NCBI RefSeq assembly: GCF_947500405.1
Contig: NZ_CANMRY010000001.1
Location: 434,001-498,000 of the forward strand
Length of the DNA stretch: 64,000 bases
Direction of reading: 5' to 3'
Origin: an uncultured Maribacter sp.
GTDB taxonomy: Bacteria > Bacteroidota > Bacteroidia > Flavobacteriales > Flavobacteriaceae
Positions 30,201 to 38,566 of the stretch are shown here, piece by piece (positions within the stretch are counted from its first letter, which is position 1; each line of letters begins with the position of its first letter). The position numbers and the translations under genes were made by a program. The notes under the pieces are model-generated. The model was not told the origin of the DNA, searched no databases, and saw only the letters and a program-made list of their open reading frames with translations.

Positions 30201-30357
30201 ACGGACCACCGTCTTCATCAGTCACTACACCAGAAATACTTTGTTGGGCATATAAACCCCCATCTAAAAAGCTGGAAAATAACACCACCAGCATTAGCGT
30301 CATTAGAGAAATAGTTCTCCGTCTTTTAATTTTTTGTTTTGGTTTGAGTTTAAACAT
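27247..30357 (-). CDS. susC: SusC-family TonB-dependent outer-membrane transporter
   Basis: 1036 residues. A basic N-terminus and signal peptide end near LYAQQ (about 40). The carboxypeptidase-regulatory-like domain covers about 42-115 (GVVTDEDGGPLPGVTV). The plug domain follows with VRGVSTF-like and PLYVVDG motifs (about 140-245). A 22-strand barrel fills the rest, ending in an aromatic strand (IILGIKFQF). SusC imports oligosaccharides with SusD, driven by TonB. First gene of the susC-susD-fasciclin operon. A diverged operator may lie 70-115 bp upstream. Confidence 0.96.
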   Translation of the reverse strand: MFKLKPKQKIKRRRTISLMTLMLVVLFSSFLDGGLYAQQSISGVVTDEDGGPLPGVTVLEKGTTNGAVADFDGIFAINVSEKSKTLVFSYIGYKTKEVSIDNKTSLNVTLEEDVENLEEVVVIGYAAIERKKVLGSIASVKAESIVKATPVQAFDAVQGKLAGVQILSNNGPGQGFDIRIRGVSTFGSGTSPLYVVDGQQLDNIDNIDPNDIESLEVLKDGATAAIYGSKAANGVVIITTKSGKAGDLKIELTQTTGMNSLVGDLPVVNTEERFLLEKKRSGNLESLPRFERDSLSLLRRNDYDLQSLLTRPAVRTQTNFSMSGGSEKVRFLWNTGYLFEEGVVINSDYKRINTQLKIDANLSKNLKLGTRMTLTHQDKSGLTEGGVFTHLVERLPYLPLFQPDGSFTPTIGGRKNPLAFANLQVRDDRDYRIQLFNYAELQILPKLTVKSTLGLNWRYRKRDQFDTRLIANRIQTGNDQARVLQDMTYDIQQENFLNYKNKWGNHDLGAFGGMQIQKYFIENTDFRSRILNNSYVQTLNNASPGSITGDNNSNERHNLFSLFAGFNYDFADKYLLGGTIRRDGSSRFGDENEYGLFPSATLGWRVSNENFLKGSDFINNFLIKASWGIIGNERIGNYLFTGALEPGFSYDGISGIAATRIGNPELSWEETESINLGFDLSLLKNRIDINVDFWEKKTTGLLATTPLPEESGFTGIIRNVGAVDNRGVDFNISGTIVDSKNFTWNSSFNISYLENEVTKLDGGTEFYPAGRYLIREGEPIGNIFGYKNLGVYQYAESNAYTDDGTRLTPNFDGDGNFTNYTLNGAEYTDAVNRLRVNGRTPQGGDIIWEDLDGNFNITADDRQILGNGLATTYGGFSHDFRYKNLSLSTLFDFTLNQDIYSRWDEDRNDLAAGAESPGPQRVYGAWFEEGDQTIYPRLDRVPQNRLKPNSYFVSDGSFIKWRYVRLNYIFNEKLIKKIPVIKGASMNLAVNNLMTWTNYKGYNPELGNRGSALTPNMDQLRYPNDREIILGIKFQF

Positions 30358-30427
30358 ATAATTGATTTTAAATTAGTTATTAAATTAGCTACACTATATA
30401 GTTTAAGAATTCATTTAACTTTAAGGA

Positions 30428-30475
30428 CAATCATACTGCTCCGATACATTTTGATTTGTCCTATTTATTATACTT
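30428..30475 (-). promoter_or_regulatory. Possible diverged operator and -7 box of the susC operon
   Basis: In gene orientation, AAGTATA and ATAGGA half-sites resemble the two halves of the PUL operator but are spaced 2 bp further apart. The ATAGGA half ends at 30459. A TATGATTG (30435-30428) lies 23 nt downstream, one mismatch from TAnnTTTG. Weaker than sites A to E and could be chance. Confidence 0.3.
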
Positions 30476-30493
30476 CTTACTTTCCTTGAAAAC

Positions 30494-30580
30494 TTATAAA
30501 AAATAAATAATCATTAAGAGTATTATAACAACAGCAAAAATTAAGATTAACTCCAAATAATTTACTTTTTTGTTATTCAT
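30494..30580 (-). CDS. Possible 28-residue membrane peptide
   Basis: ATG at 30580, stop at 30494. After nine polar residues (MNNKKVNYL) the product is a single hydrophobic segment to the end. No convincing ribosome-binding site is seen. It may be the tail of a decayed gene instead of a real one. Confidence 0.2.
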   Translation of the reverse strand: MNNKKVNYLELILIFAVVIILLMIIYFL

Positions 30581-30742
30581 GAATTCTAAAACGTTTTTAG
30601 CGCTACCAAATTTAGCTATAGAAAAACCAATAAATAGTACGCAGAAGTACTCAATTAGGTATTTAAAAATACCAAATACCCGTATTACAGATGTTAGAAA
30701 AGGAGGTTTTTAAGTGCTTAACGTGTTATAATGCTTTGATAA

Positions 30743-33700
30743 TTAGTTATCTGTAAACATTTTAGCATAGTCTCTTGGAGTTTTCCCAAATTTTTCGCGA
30801 AAGCATTTGCTAAAATACTTAGGATTCTTAAAGCCAACCTCATAGCTTATTTGAGAAATATTCATTTTTCCTTGTTCCAAGAATTGCGCTGCCCTTTGTA
30901 ATCGTATATATTGTACAAATTCATTTGGAGTAAAATCAGTCCAAGCTTTAACTTTTTTAAATAATACTGTTCTACTAACACCCAATTGATCACAGAAAGT
31001 AAGAACATCAAACTGTTCATTACCTATATTTTCATCAACAACATCTAATGCTTTTCTATAAAGAACCTCATCTAAAGATGATAATACAACACTCTCTGGT
31101 GGCATTACATCTATAGAATTCATTTTTTGCTTTAAACGAGATACCGACTCTAATATATTTCTTACCCTAAGCTGAAACTCACTTACATTAAATGGTTTAC
31201 TAATATAATCATCTGCTCCGCTCTCTAGGCCATCTAATTTGTATATTAAAGCAGAACGAGAGGTTAATAGTATAACAGGTATATGACTGGTTCTTATATC
31301 CTGTTTTATCAAAGCACATAATTCCGTGCCAGTCATTACAGGCATAACCACATCACTAATAATAACATCTACCTGCTCATGTTGTGCCTTTTTATATGCC
31401 ACTTTACCATTTTCAGCTTCTAAAATATTATACTTATCAACTAATAAATCGTACATGAATTTGCGCAGTTGTTTATTATCTTCAACCAGCAGTACAGTTT
31501 GTTTCTCTTTTAATAAATTGTCATCAACGACAACTGTTTCCAAAACGCCGGGAATATTTTCTAATTGATTTACATATTGAGACAAATCTTCACTAAACTT
31601 AAAATCCTTTATAATTTGATCATTAGAAAGATGTGCTCTTCCTAAAAGGAGTTCTACAGAAAAAACAGAGCCTTTTCCTTCCTCATTATCTCTAACATGA
31701 ATTTTCCCATTATGTAAATCAACAATATTTTTTACTATCGACAACCCTATACCGGTACCTTTGTTATAATCGGTATCTGGTTTATTATTTGAAGACAACT
31801 CAAAGAAACGTTCAAAAATTTTATCTTGAAACTCTTTTGCTACCCCAACACCCGAATCCTCTACTTGAATACGTATTTTATCCTCTTCTTTAAGAATTCT
31901 TAAAACTATTTTCCCATTTTTAGGGGTATAGCGAAAGGCATTAGAGATTAGGTTATAAAAAACCCTTTCTAGTTTATGTCTATCATAATACACAAGTATT
32001 TCGTCTGATGGTGTATTAAAACTATAATCGTAATTCCCATTTTTAGCGTATTCTGAAAAAGATAAATAAATTTCTCGTAAAAATTTAACAATATTTCCTT
32101 CCGCAGATTCTAGTTTAATAAGATTGTTCTCTAGTTTTCTAAAATCCATTAACCTATTTATTAGTTGTAATAAATAGTTAGCGCTACTTTCTACAACTTT
32201 TAACTTTTTATACATGGTACTACTGCCCCTGTAGTTTTCTAAAATTTGATGTAACGGACCAAGAATTAATGTTAGTGGTGTTCTAAATTCATGAGAAACA
32301 TTAGTAAAAAATTCTAACTTAGCTTTATTTGTCTTTTTAATTTGCTCTGCTTCCATTTGCTCTAAATCTAACTGATGCTTAAGTTTAGATTTAGATTTTA
32401 ATACAAATAACAAATAATACAATGCGGCAAAGATAGATAAACCATATAACAAGAAAGCCCACCAAGTTCTCCAAGGAGCAGGATTTACAGTTATTTTTAA
32501 TGTTGTAGCAATATTGTTTGAAACTCCATCACTGTTTACCCCTTTAACTTCAAAAGTATAGTCACCAGGATTCTGAATTGTATAAGATGCTGTGTTTTTC
32601 CTAGTTTCGACCCAGTCTTCATCTAATCCTTTCAAACGATATTTATATCTATTACTACTAGAGTTTATAAAATTTGGAATAGAAAAAGAAATACTAAAAT
32701 TACCTTGTTCATAGGATAGGTTTATATCCTCTGTAAACATTAAGGTATTAGAAAGCACTTTATTACCCTCATTTACAGAAACCGACTTATTTCTTATTTT
32801 TAAATCTGTTAAGATTACTTGAGGAACATAGGCGTTTTTTACTAAATTACTAGCATCAAAATAAGTGGCCCCAGCTGGTCCTCCAAAAAATATTTGCGAT
32901 TTTTTTAAACACAAGCTTGTGTTATTAAACTGGTTACTAGCCAAGCCTTCCTTAAGTGTATAATGTGCTAGTATACTACCTTTTGAAGGGTTATAATTTA
33001 TTATTCCTTGATTAACACTACTTATCCAGAAATTACTATCAGGACCTTCAACAATACTACTTATACCAGTTATTATGGCATTGTCAATGCTTAAATCAAC
33101 AAAAACAAAATTATTATTAACAAATTTAAAAAGTCCATTTGTCTTTGTACCTACCCATACATTTCCTTTAGAATCTTCAAAAATAGAAGTTATTTCATAG
33201 CCAGTTTTTACACCATCTTTACCTAAATAATTTTTAATTACCCCAGCATCATTAATAACACTTAATCCTTTAAGAGTACCTACCCAAATATTATTTTTAG
33301 AGTCTACTTTTATAGCTTTTACAATATTATGTAATAGACCATTAGGTTTGGTTTTTCTTTCTATAATTGTAAATGATTTATCGGCAAGATTGTATTTAAT
33401 TAAGCCATTTCCAAAAGTTCCGAAAAGCATATTTCCATGCGCATCCTTCTGTATATCATAAACCCCAACTTCTTTAATATAAGATAATAAATTATCTGGT
33501 ATAGGTTTTTTTATGATTCTTTTAGTATTAAGGTTATAGACAACAAGGCCATTATTAAATAAACCTATCCAAAGATTATTGTCTTCAGATAAGTATAGAG
33601 ATTTAATATTATTATTCTTAAGTTCTGGGGTATTTTCAAGATTAATATATTCTATATCTTTAGTTCTATTATTTAAAACTGAAATCCCACCACCCTCGGT

Positions 33701-34798
33701 ACCAAAAAAAATAAAATCCTTATAATGCACGATAGAGCTTACCACTTTAAAACCCAAACCAATGTTACCTGGTTTTTGAGTTATATTGATAAAATTAACA
33801 TTAGATTCATCCCAAACATTAATACCTCCATGGTAAGTTCCTACCCAGATGGTACCTTTTTTATCTTTAAAAAGGGCTTTAATAAAATTATCACTAAGCG
33901 ATTCACTATCATTAATATTGCTCCTTAAAACTTTTATTTTCCTATTTTTATTGGCTATTTGAATACCGTTATAGGTACCAATCCATAGTTGATTTTCATC
34001 ATCAAAAAGTAATTGCCTTGCATTTCTATTTTTATCTATTAACTCCTTCTCGTCAAAATATGAGTTTAGTACTCCTTCACTAATATCATACTCTAAAACA
34101 CTATTCTTTCTAGAGCCAATAAGTAAATTGCCATATTCATGTACATCTTCTATTATATCTTGAATAATATAATCTTTAGTTTCTTCAATTGTATTAAACT
34201 CAAAAGTGTTACCTTCATGTTTAGTTATACGTTTTACACCTTCATGAGTCCCAACAAAAACAGAACCATCCTTAGATTCAAAAATAGATGTTACCCTACA
34301 TCCTTTAAAATAACGTTTAAATGAATCGGTAGACTTATTATATACCCATAATCCAGCGGGCGTTCCCATCCATATTTCTTTGTTAGACATTTCTTTAATT
34401 TCCCAAACCGCAACATTCATTCTTGGGCCTCTTTCTTTATTTCCAAAGTAGGTTTTAAAAGTATCTTTTTTAGGATTGTATTTATTTAAACCAATAGATG
34501 TACCAATCCACATAAAGCCATCACTATCTTTTTCTATAGCAAGTACATCATTATTACTTAAGGAAGAATTATTATCTTTTTCTGGTTTGTATATTTTAAA
34601 ATCTGCTCCATTATAACGATTTAAACCATCACTAGTACCAATCCAAATTTGGCCAAAATCATCTTGATTTATAGCTATTACGGAACTTTGTGACAAACCA
34701 TCATTGGTGGCTATATGAAAAAATTCGTAGGTCTTAGTTTGAGAAAACACACCTAACGAACAAAATAAAACAAAGTATATGACTATTAATCTTAGCAT
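30743..34798 (-). CDS. Hybrid two-component system regulator (HTCS)
   Basis: 1351 residues in the usual HTCS order. A signal peptide is followed by two sets of beta-propeller repeats with WIGT/WVGT signatures (about 25-680). Then come a Y_Y_Y domain (about 690-760) and one membrane helix (about 772-797). HisKA has its phospho-acceptor H836 in VSHEFRTPL, and the HATPase has GVGVAKEF and GTGIGLSIV. The receiver domain has D1149 (ISDVVMP), and an AraC-type HTH lies at about 1250-1345. The periplasmic propeller senses oligosaccharide and the HTH activates PUL genes. It sits next to the susC operon and is the most likely reader of the shared operator, by inference. Confidence 0.95.
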   Translation of the reverse strand: MLRLIVIYFVLFCSLGVFSQTKTYEFFHIATNDGLSQSSVIAINQDDFGQIWIGTSDGLNRYNGADFKIYKPEKDNNSSLSNNDVLAIEKDSDGFMWIGTSIGLNKYNPKKDTFKTYFGNKERGPRMNVAVWEIKEMSNKEIWMGTPAGLWVYNKSTDSFKRYFKGCRVTSIFESKDGSVFVGTHEGVKRITKHEGNTFEFNTIEETKDYIIQDIIEDVHEYGNLLIGSRKNSVLEYDISEGVLNSYFDEKELIDKNRNARQLLFDDENQLWIGTYNGIQIANKNRKIKVLRSNINDSESLSDNFIKALFKDKKGTIWVGTYHGGINVWDESNVNFINITQKPGNIGLGFKVVSSIVHYKDFIFFGTEGGGISVLNNRTKDIEYINLENTPELKNNNIKSLYLSEDNNLWIGLFNNGLVVYNLNTKRIIKKPIPDNLLSYIKEVGVYDIQKDAHGNMLFGTFGNGLIKYNLADKSFTIIERKTKPNGLLHNIVKAIKVDSKNNIWVGTLKGLSVINDAGVIKNYLGKDGVKTGYEITSIFEDSKGNVWVGTKTNGLFKFVNNNFVFVDLSIDNAIITGISSIVEGPDSNFWISSVNQGIINYNPSKGSILAHYTLKEGLASNQFNNTSLCLKKSQIFFGGPAGATYFDASNLVKNAYVPQVILTDLKIRNKSVSVNEGNKVLSNTLMFTEDINLSYEQGNFSISFSIPNFINSSSNRYKYRLKGLDEDWVETRKNTASYTIQNPGDYTFEVKGVNSDGVSNNIATTLKITVNPAPWRTWWAFLLYGLSIFAALYYLLFVLKSKSKLKHQLDLEQMEAEQIKKTNKAKLEFFTNVSHEFRTPLTLILGPLHQILENYRGSSTMYKKLKVVESSANYLLQLINRLMDFRKLENNLIKLESAEGNIVKFLREIYLSFSEYAKNGNYDYSFNTPSDEILVYYDRHKLERVFYNLISNAFRYTPKNGKIVLRILKEEDKIRIQVEDSGVGVAKEFQDKIFERFFELSSNNKPDTDYNKGTGIGLSIVKNIVDLHNGKIHVRDNEEGKGSVFSVELLLGRAHLSNDQIIKDFKFSEDLSQYVNQLENIPGVLETVVVDDNLLKEKQTVLLVEDNKQLRKFMYDLLVDKYNILEAENGKVAYKKAQHEQVDVIISDVVMPVMTGTELCALIKQDIRTSHIPVILLTSRSALIYKLDGLESGADDYISKPFNVSEFQLRVRNILESVSRLKQKMNSIDVMPPESVVLSSLDEVLYRKALDVVDENIGNEQFDVLTFCDQLGVSRTVLFKKVKAWTDFTPNEFVQYIRLQRAAQFLEQGKMNISQISYEVGFKNPKYFSKCFREKFGKTPRDYAKMFTDN

Positions 34799-34904
34799 TA
34801 AGCTTGCAAGGATTTAGTAAGTAAAGATACTGAAAGAATATAAACAAAATGCACTACTCGTTGTAGGAGTATAATTACATCTTTAAATTTTTCAAAAAAA
34901 ATAA

Positions 34905-35951
34905 CTAAATAGATTCCCTATTGATGAAATTAAAGGGTACCTTAAAACGTCTATTTTCATTATTTAAAATCATTTCGGCTGCAGTTTCTCCCATGACTCT
35001 AAAATCTGTTGATACTACCGAAATACCTAGCAGTTCTTTAAGAGGAGTATCATTATATGAAATAACCCCTACATCCTCCCCTAATTTTAATTCATCCTCT
35101 CTCACTTGATTAATTAAATTAACTAAATGAGACTCTTCTATTGTAATGAATAAATCCCCTTTTTTTAGTATCATATCATTATAAACTTCGTTTAGAATTT
35201 CAAAATCAATTTCATATTCCAAACAAAACTTTTTAAACCCAAACAAAATTCTTTTTGGGTATGGATAAATTCCTTTTTCAGGATATATTAATATTATTTT
35301 TTTATAGTTAGATACTTTAGTAAATCCCATTTTTAAAGCTTCGTAAATATCATTATCAAATTCTTGATAAACGCAAGCAACATCTTCTGCTAAAGGCTGT
35401 ATTAAATTATCTAGGATCACCAATTTATTCTTAGGTATATTATTTATTTTTTTTAATACCTCTTCCGTATAACTAACATGCTTAAGGTTTTCTGTTTTAA
35501 AATGAGGCATGATTACAAAATAGTCATAAATTTTGTGCTTATTTTGTAACGCGTTTAAAAACAAAAGTTCGTCGCAATGATAAATTTGCAAATCTATATT
35601 TGAATTAAGTCCAATTTTATCTAAGAAAGAGTTATATATTCTCATTTTATATGAACTCAACTTATTAATTAAAAATAAAATATTAAATTTATTACCTTCT
35701 TCAGTTTTTGCAACGTAGTTTCCTCTTCTTGGAATTGAAATAATAATATTCTTTTCCTTTAGAATATTATATGCCTTCTCTACAGTATCTCTAGATAAAT
35801 AAAAATCTTCACTTACTGTATTTATAGATGGTAATTTTTGATCTAATTTAATATTTCCATTTGCAATATTATTAATAATGCAATCAACAACTTGCTGATA
35901 CTTTGGTACTCTTGAATTTTCATCAATACTTAAGTAATCTATTACCTTCAT
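34905..35951 (-). CDS. GntR-family regulator with LacI-type sugar-binding domain
   Basis: 348 residues from the chosen ATG at 35951, which is preceded by an AAGGAAAA ribosome-binding-like stretch. An upstream in-frame ATG at 35987 would add 12 residues. The N-terminal winged helix (about 15-75: VPKYQQVVDCI, SRDTVEKAYNIL) is GntR type. Residues 85-348 resemble a periplasmic-binding-protein fold as in LacI regulators, ending in DTPLKELLGISVVSTD. This combination is known for intracellular monosaccharide sensors of Bacteroidota. By context it could respond to rhamnose or xylose; the ligand is unknown. Confidence 0.87.
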   Translation of the reverse strand: MKVIDYLSIDENSRVPKYQQVVDCIINNIANGNIKLDQKLPSINTVSEDFYLSRDTVEKAYNILKEKNIIISIPRRGNYVAKTEEGNKFNILFLINKLSSYKMRIYNSFLDKIGLNSNIDLQIYHCDELLFLNALQNKHKIYDYFVIMPHFKTENLKHVSYTEEVLKKINNIPKNKLVILDNLIQPLAEDVACVYQEFDNDIYEALKMGFTKVSNYKKIILIYPEKGIYPYPKRILFGFKKFCLEYEIDFEILNEVYNDMILKKGDLFITIEESHLVNLINQVREDELKLGEDVGVISYNDTPLKELLGISVVSTDFRVMGETAAEMILNNENRRFKVPFNFINRESI

Positions 35952-36190
35952 AAGGTTTTCCTTATTTATATAATTAGCTAAAGACATTATAAACTAGGCA
36001 AAGTATTTAAATTTACCCTACTTAAAACTCCAAAATACTATTTTATTTTTTTAAACAACTTGAATTTAACTAATTAAAGATAACTTTTAGCAAAAAATAG
36101 TATCGTTATTTTTTAGAAGAGAAAAACAAAATGTTAATCCCTCTCTATAAACAGGAATTTAATTATATTGTTTTCTTGCTAAAAATTGCA

Positions 36191-36360
36191 ATGTCTAACA
36201 AATAACACAAGGACAAAGATATGAAATTGAAGAATTCTATAGCCTTATAAATACAAGAGAATGTATAACTGAAGTAATAGGCAAGCATTAGTCTGGCATA
36301 AGAAGACAACTAATAACAGATTAGGCGCGGCAAGAAAAAAAACTCCTTAAGGAGTTTAGA
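36191..36360 (+). pseudogene. Relic of an IS30-like transposase N-terminus
   Basis: An ATG at 36191 gives MSNK before a stop. In another frame TQGQRYEIEEF continues to VIGKH (36291), then after a stop SGIRRQLITD. The pieces match the start of IS30-family transposases (an LTxGQRYEI block, then IGKHKSxIxREL), where the helix-turn-helix lies. The frameshift and two stops show it is dead. No terminal inverted repeats were found, so only a small fragment remains. Family assignment rests on pattern memory. Confidence 0.4.
36333..36357 (-). terminator. Intrinsic terminator downstream of the sugar transporter gene
   Basis: AAACTCC (36340-36346) pairs with GGAGTTT (36351-36357) over a TTAA loop. On the minus strand the stem runs into eight Ts. 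It lies about 300 bp after the transporter stop at 36655, so the transcript would have a long 3' end crossing the transposase relic. Confidence 0.6.
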
Positions 36361-36654
36361 TGCACTTAAAATAATAAAAACCACATGGAATCTATTTTAA
36401 TACTAAACAACAGGGAACCTAATATTTTTAAAAAAGGGTACCACTCTTGAAACTATCAAATTAGAGAACACAACTAATGAAATTAGCAACTTACTATTGT
36501 AGCATTTTTCAAAGAAAGCAGACATTTTAATCATTATAAGACAAAAATCTGTATAAACTTTATACAACCATGAAGTTGCAATTATAACCTATAGTCTAGC
36601 TTCTTAAAATTATACTAGATAAATATCCCTAAGAAAAAGATAAGTTATTATATT

Positions 36655-38082
36655 CTATTTTTTCCAAAGGGTCTCCATTTCTTCTAAAGCTTTTCCTTTT
36701 GTTTCTGGAACAAATTTCCATACAAAATACATTGCAAGCAATGACATTGCTCCATAAATCCAGTACGCAAAACCATGATTAAATTGCTCAGTTAAATAGG
36801 TATTATCATCCATCATAGGAAATGTTAAAGATACCAAGTAATTAGAAATCCACTGTGCAGCTACCGCAATTGCCATAGCGCGTCCTCGTATTTTATTTGG
36901 GAAAATCTCCGACAAAAGTACCCATGTAACTGGACCCCAACTTAAAGCAAAACTAGCAACATAAACTATCATACACACTAAAGCCAAATAACTTGTTACT
37001 CCTCCAAAAAAAACAAACCCTAATGAAAACATTGCTATTGCCATTCCTAAGGCTCCAATTATCATTAGTGGTTTTCTACCATATTTATCTACTGTTCTAA
37101 TAGCGATAATGGTAAAAAGGAAATTTACAATACCAACAATGATTGTTAGTAATAAAGCTCCGTCTGTATTGGGGTCTATTTTTTTAAATATTTCTGGTGC
37201 ATAATATAACACAACATTTATCCCTACAAACTGCTGAAAAACTGAAAGTAAAATACCCACCGTAATAACCAATGACCCAAAAGATAATAATTTTCCAGAG
37301 TGCTCAACTAAAGTCCCTTTTATTTCTTCTAAAATTCTATTTCCTTCTTTTTCTCCGTTTACTTTAATAAGTACATCTAAAGCCTCTGTTGGTTTATTTT
37401 TTAGCATTAATGAACGAGGGGTATCTGGAACAAAAAATAATAATATTAAAAATAAACCTGCTGGTATAACTTCTGATGCAAACATCCACCTCCAACCAAC
37501 ATCGTTTAACCATGCGTCTGACCCTCCACTTCTAGAAATAAAATAATTTACAAAATAAACTACCATAAAGCCCCCAACAATAGCTAGTTGATTAAACGAA
37601 ACCAACTTACCTCTACTACCCGCAGGTGCAATCTCCGCAATATACAATGGAGACAACATAGATGCCAAACCAACTCCTATACCGCCAATAATCCTATAAA
37701 TAATAAAAATTGTTGAAAACGTATGATCTAGATTACCAATGGGGTTTATAAACATTTCTGGCATTGATGATCCTAATGCAGAAATTAAAAATAATATAGC
37801 TGCTAAAATTAAACCTTTTTTTCTACCCAACTTTTTACTAACAAACCCTCCCAAGATACCTCCAATTACACAACCAATTAATGCACTAGAAACTAAAAAT
37901 CCTTTAAAAGAATTTGCAGCAGTTTCTGATAGATTCTTAGGAGCTACAAAAAAGCTATCTAAAGAACCTACTGTCCCTGAAATAACGCCCGTATCATAGC
38001 CAAATAACAAACCTCCCAAAGTTGCTACTAATGTTAATTTAATTAAGTAAGATGATTTTTCTGATGCTTCCATATATAACAT
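36655..38082 (-). CDS. Sugar-porter (SP) family MFS transporter
   Basis: 475 residues with 12 predicted membrane helices. SP-family signatures are present: GGLLFGYDTGVISG (helix 1), GRKKG loop, the RxxGGIGVG-like helix 4 block, DTPRSL after helix 6, a second KYGRKP loop and the PETKGK tail. Such carriers move monosaccharides (xylose, glucose, galactose and others) with protons. A second in-frame ATG at 38073 is a possible start. The gene carries PUL operator site E upstream, so it is probably the inner-membrane importer for a monosaccharide released by this locus, despite being separated by the regulators. Confidence 0.93.
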   Translation of the reverse strand: MLYMEASEKSSYLIKLTLVATLGGLLFGYDTGVISGTVGSLDSFFVAPKNLSETAANSFKGFLVSSALIGCVIGGILGGFVSKKLGRKKGLILAAILFLISALGSSMPEMFINPIGNLDHTFSTIFIIYRIIGGIGVGLASMLSPLYIAEIAPAGSRGKLVSFNQLAIVGGFMVVYFVNYFISRSGGSDAWLNDVGWRWMFASEVIPAGLFLILLFFVPDTPRSLMLKNKPTEALDVLIKVNGEKEGNRILEEIKGTLVEHSGKLLSFGSLVITVGILLSVFQQFVGINVVLYYAPEIFKKIDPNTDGALLLTIIVGIVNFLFTIIAIRTVDKYGRKPLMIIGALGMAIAMFSLGFVFFGGVTSYLALVCMIVYVASFALSWGPVTWVLLSEIFPNKIRGRAMAIAVAAQWISNYLVSLTFPMMDDNTYLTEQFNHGFAYWIYGAMSLLAMYFVWKFVPETKGKALEEMETLWKK

Positions 38083-38566
38083 TAGTGTTTATAATTATTT
38101 TATTTATTTTTGTTGATACATTCTTTACTTATCTCTATTTCAGTATACTATCTTCTATTTTTAAATAAAAAACACTATGTTACTATAGCAATAAAAAAGT
38201 GTTCTATTATAAATTATCAAGTAATCGTATTTATATATCAATAAATTCTTAGTGAATTGAAAAATTAGTTGCTTAGCTGAAATACAAAATCAAGAGTTAA
38301 CTTAATAAAACAATAATAACAAGTCTTTTAAAAAAAAGTGTCCTGTTCTATACTGTACTTGTGAAAAATCAATTCTTTTTTTAACCTTCGTTGGGATATA
38401 ATTTAACTTGAATTCCTAATAAAAAGTGACCGTATTATTTCTAATACTAAAAAGCCTTATATAAAGGTAGTTTGAATAATAAATTTGAATCCCTCCAGCT
38501 CCACATAAAACACTAAACTTGGAGGTTTTATATTTTTAAGGCATCTCTAGAAATAAGCAATCAACT
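38083..38566. other. Intergenic region with the sugar-transporter leader
   Basis: 484 bp of AT-rich sequence between the NUDIX stop and the transporter start. It contains operator site E and implies a leader of roughly 220 nt. No small gene or stable structure is evident to me in that leader. Confidence 0.5.
38311..38355 (-). promoter_or_regulatory. PUL operator site E plus -7 box, promoter of the sugar transporter gene
   Basis: In gene orientation the operator is CAGTATAGAACAGGA (38355-38341), one mismatch from the consensus of sites A to D. Exactly 22 nt later comes TATTATTG (38318-38311), one mismatch from TAnnTTTG. Flanks also agree with site D: both have GGACACTT after the second half-site. 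Confidence 0.6.

Larger units (their letters stand above)
30358..30742. other. Intergenic region between susC and HTCS
   Basis: 385 bp, AT-rich. It holds the susC leader and a possible diverged operator (30428-30475). A short hydrophobic minus-strand reading frame is at 30494-30580. That frame is open upstream without a start codon for about 35 more codons and would encode another membrane-like stretch, so a gene remnant is possible. No terminator is obvious after the HTCS stop at 30743. Confidence 0.5.
35988..36654. other. Intergenic region with a transposase relic and a terminator
   Basis: 667 bp separating the GntR gene from the convergently placed end of the sugar transporter gene. It holds a short, stop-interrupted plus-strand stretch resembling a transposase N-terminus (36191-36360) and a hairpin terminator on the minus strand. 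I see nothing else; the remainder is AT-rich without open frames. Confidence 0.5.
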
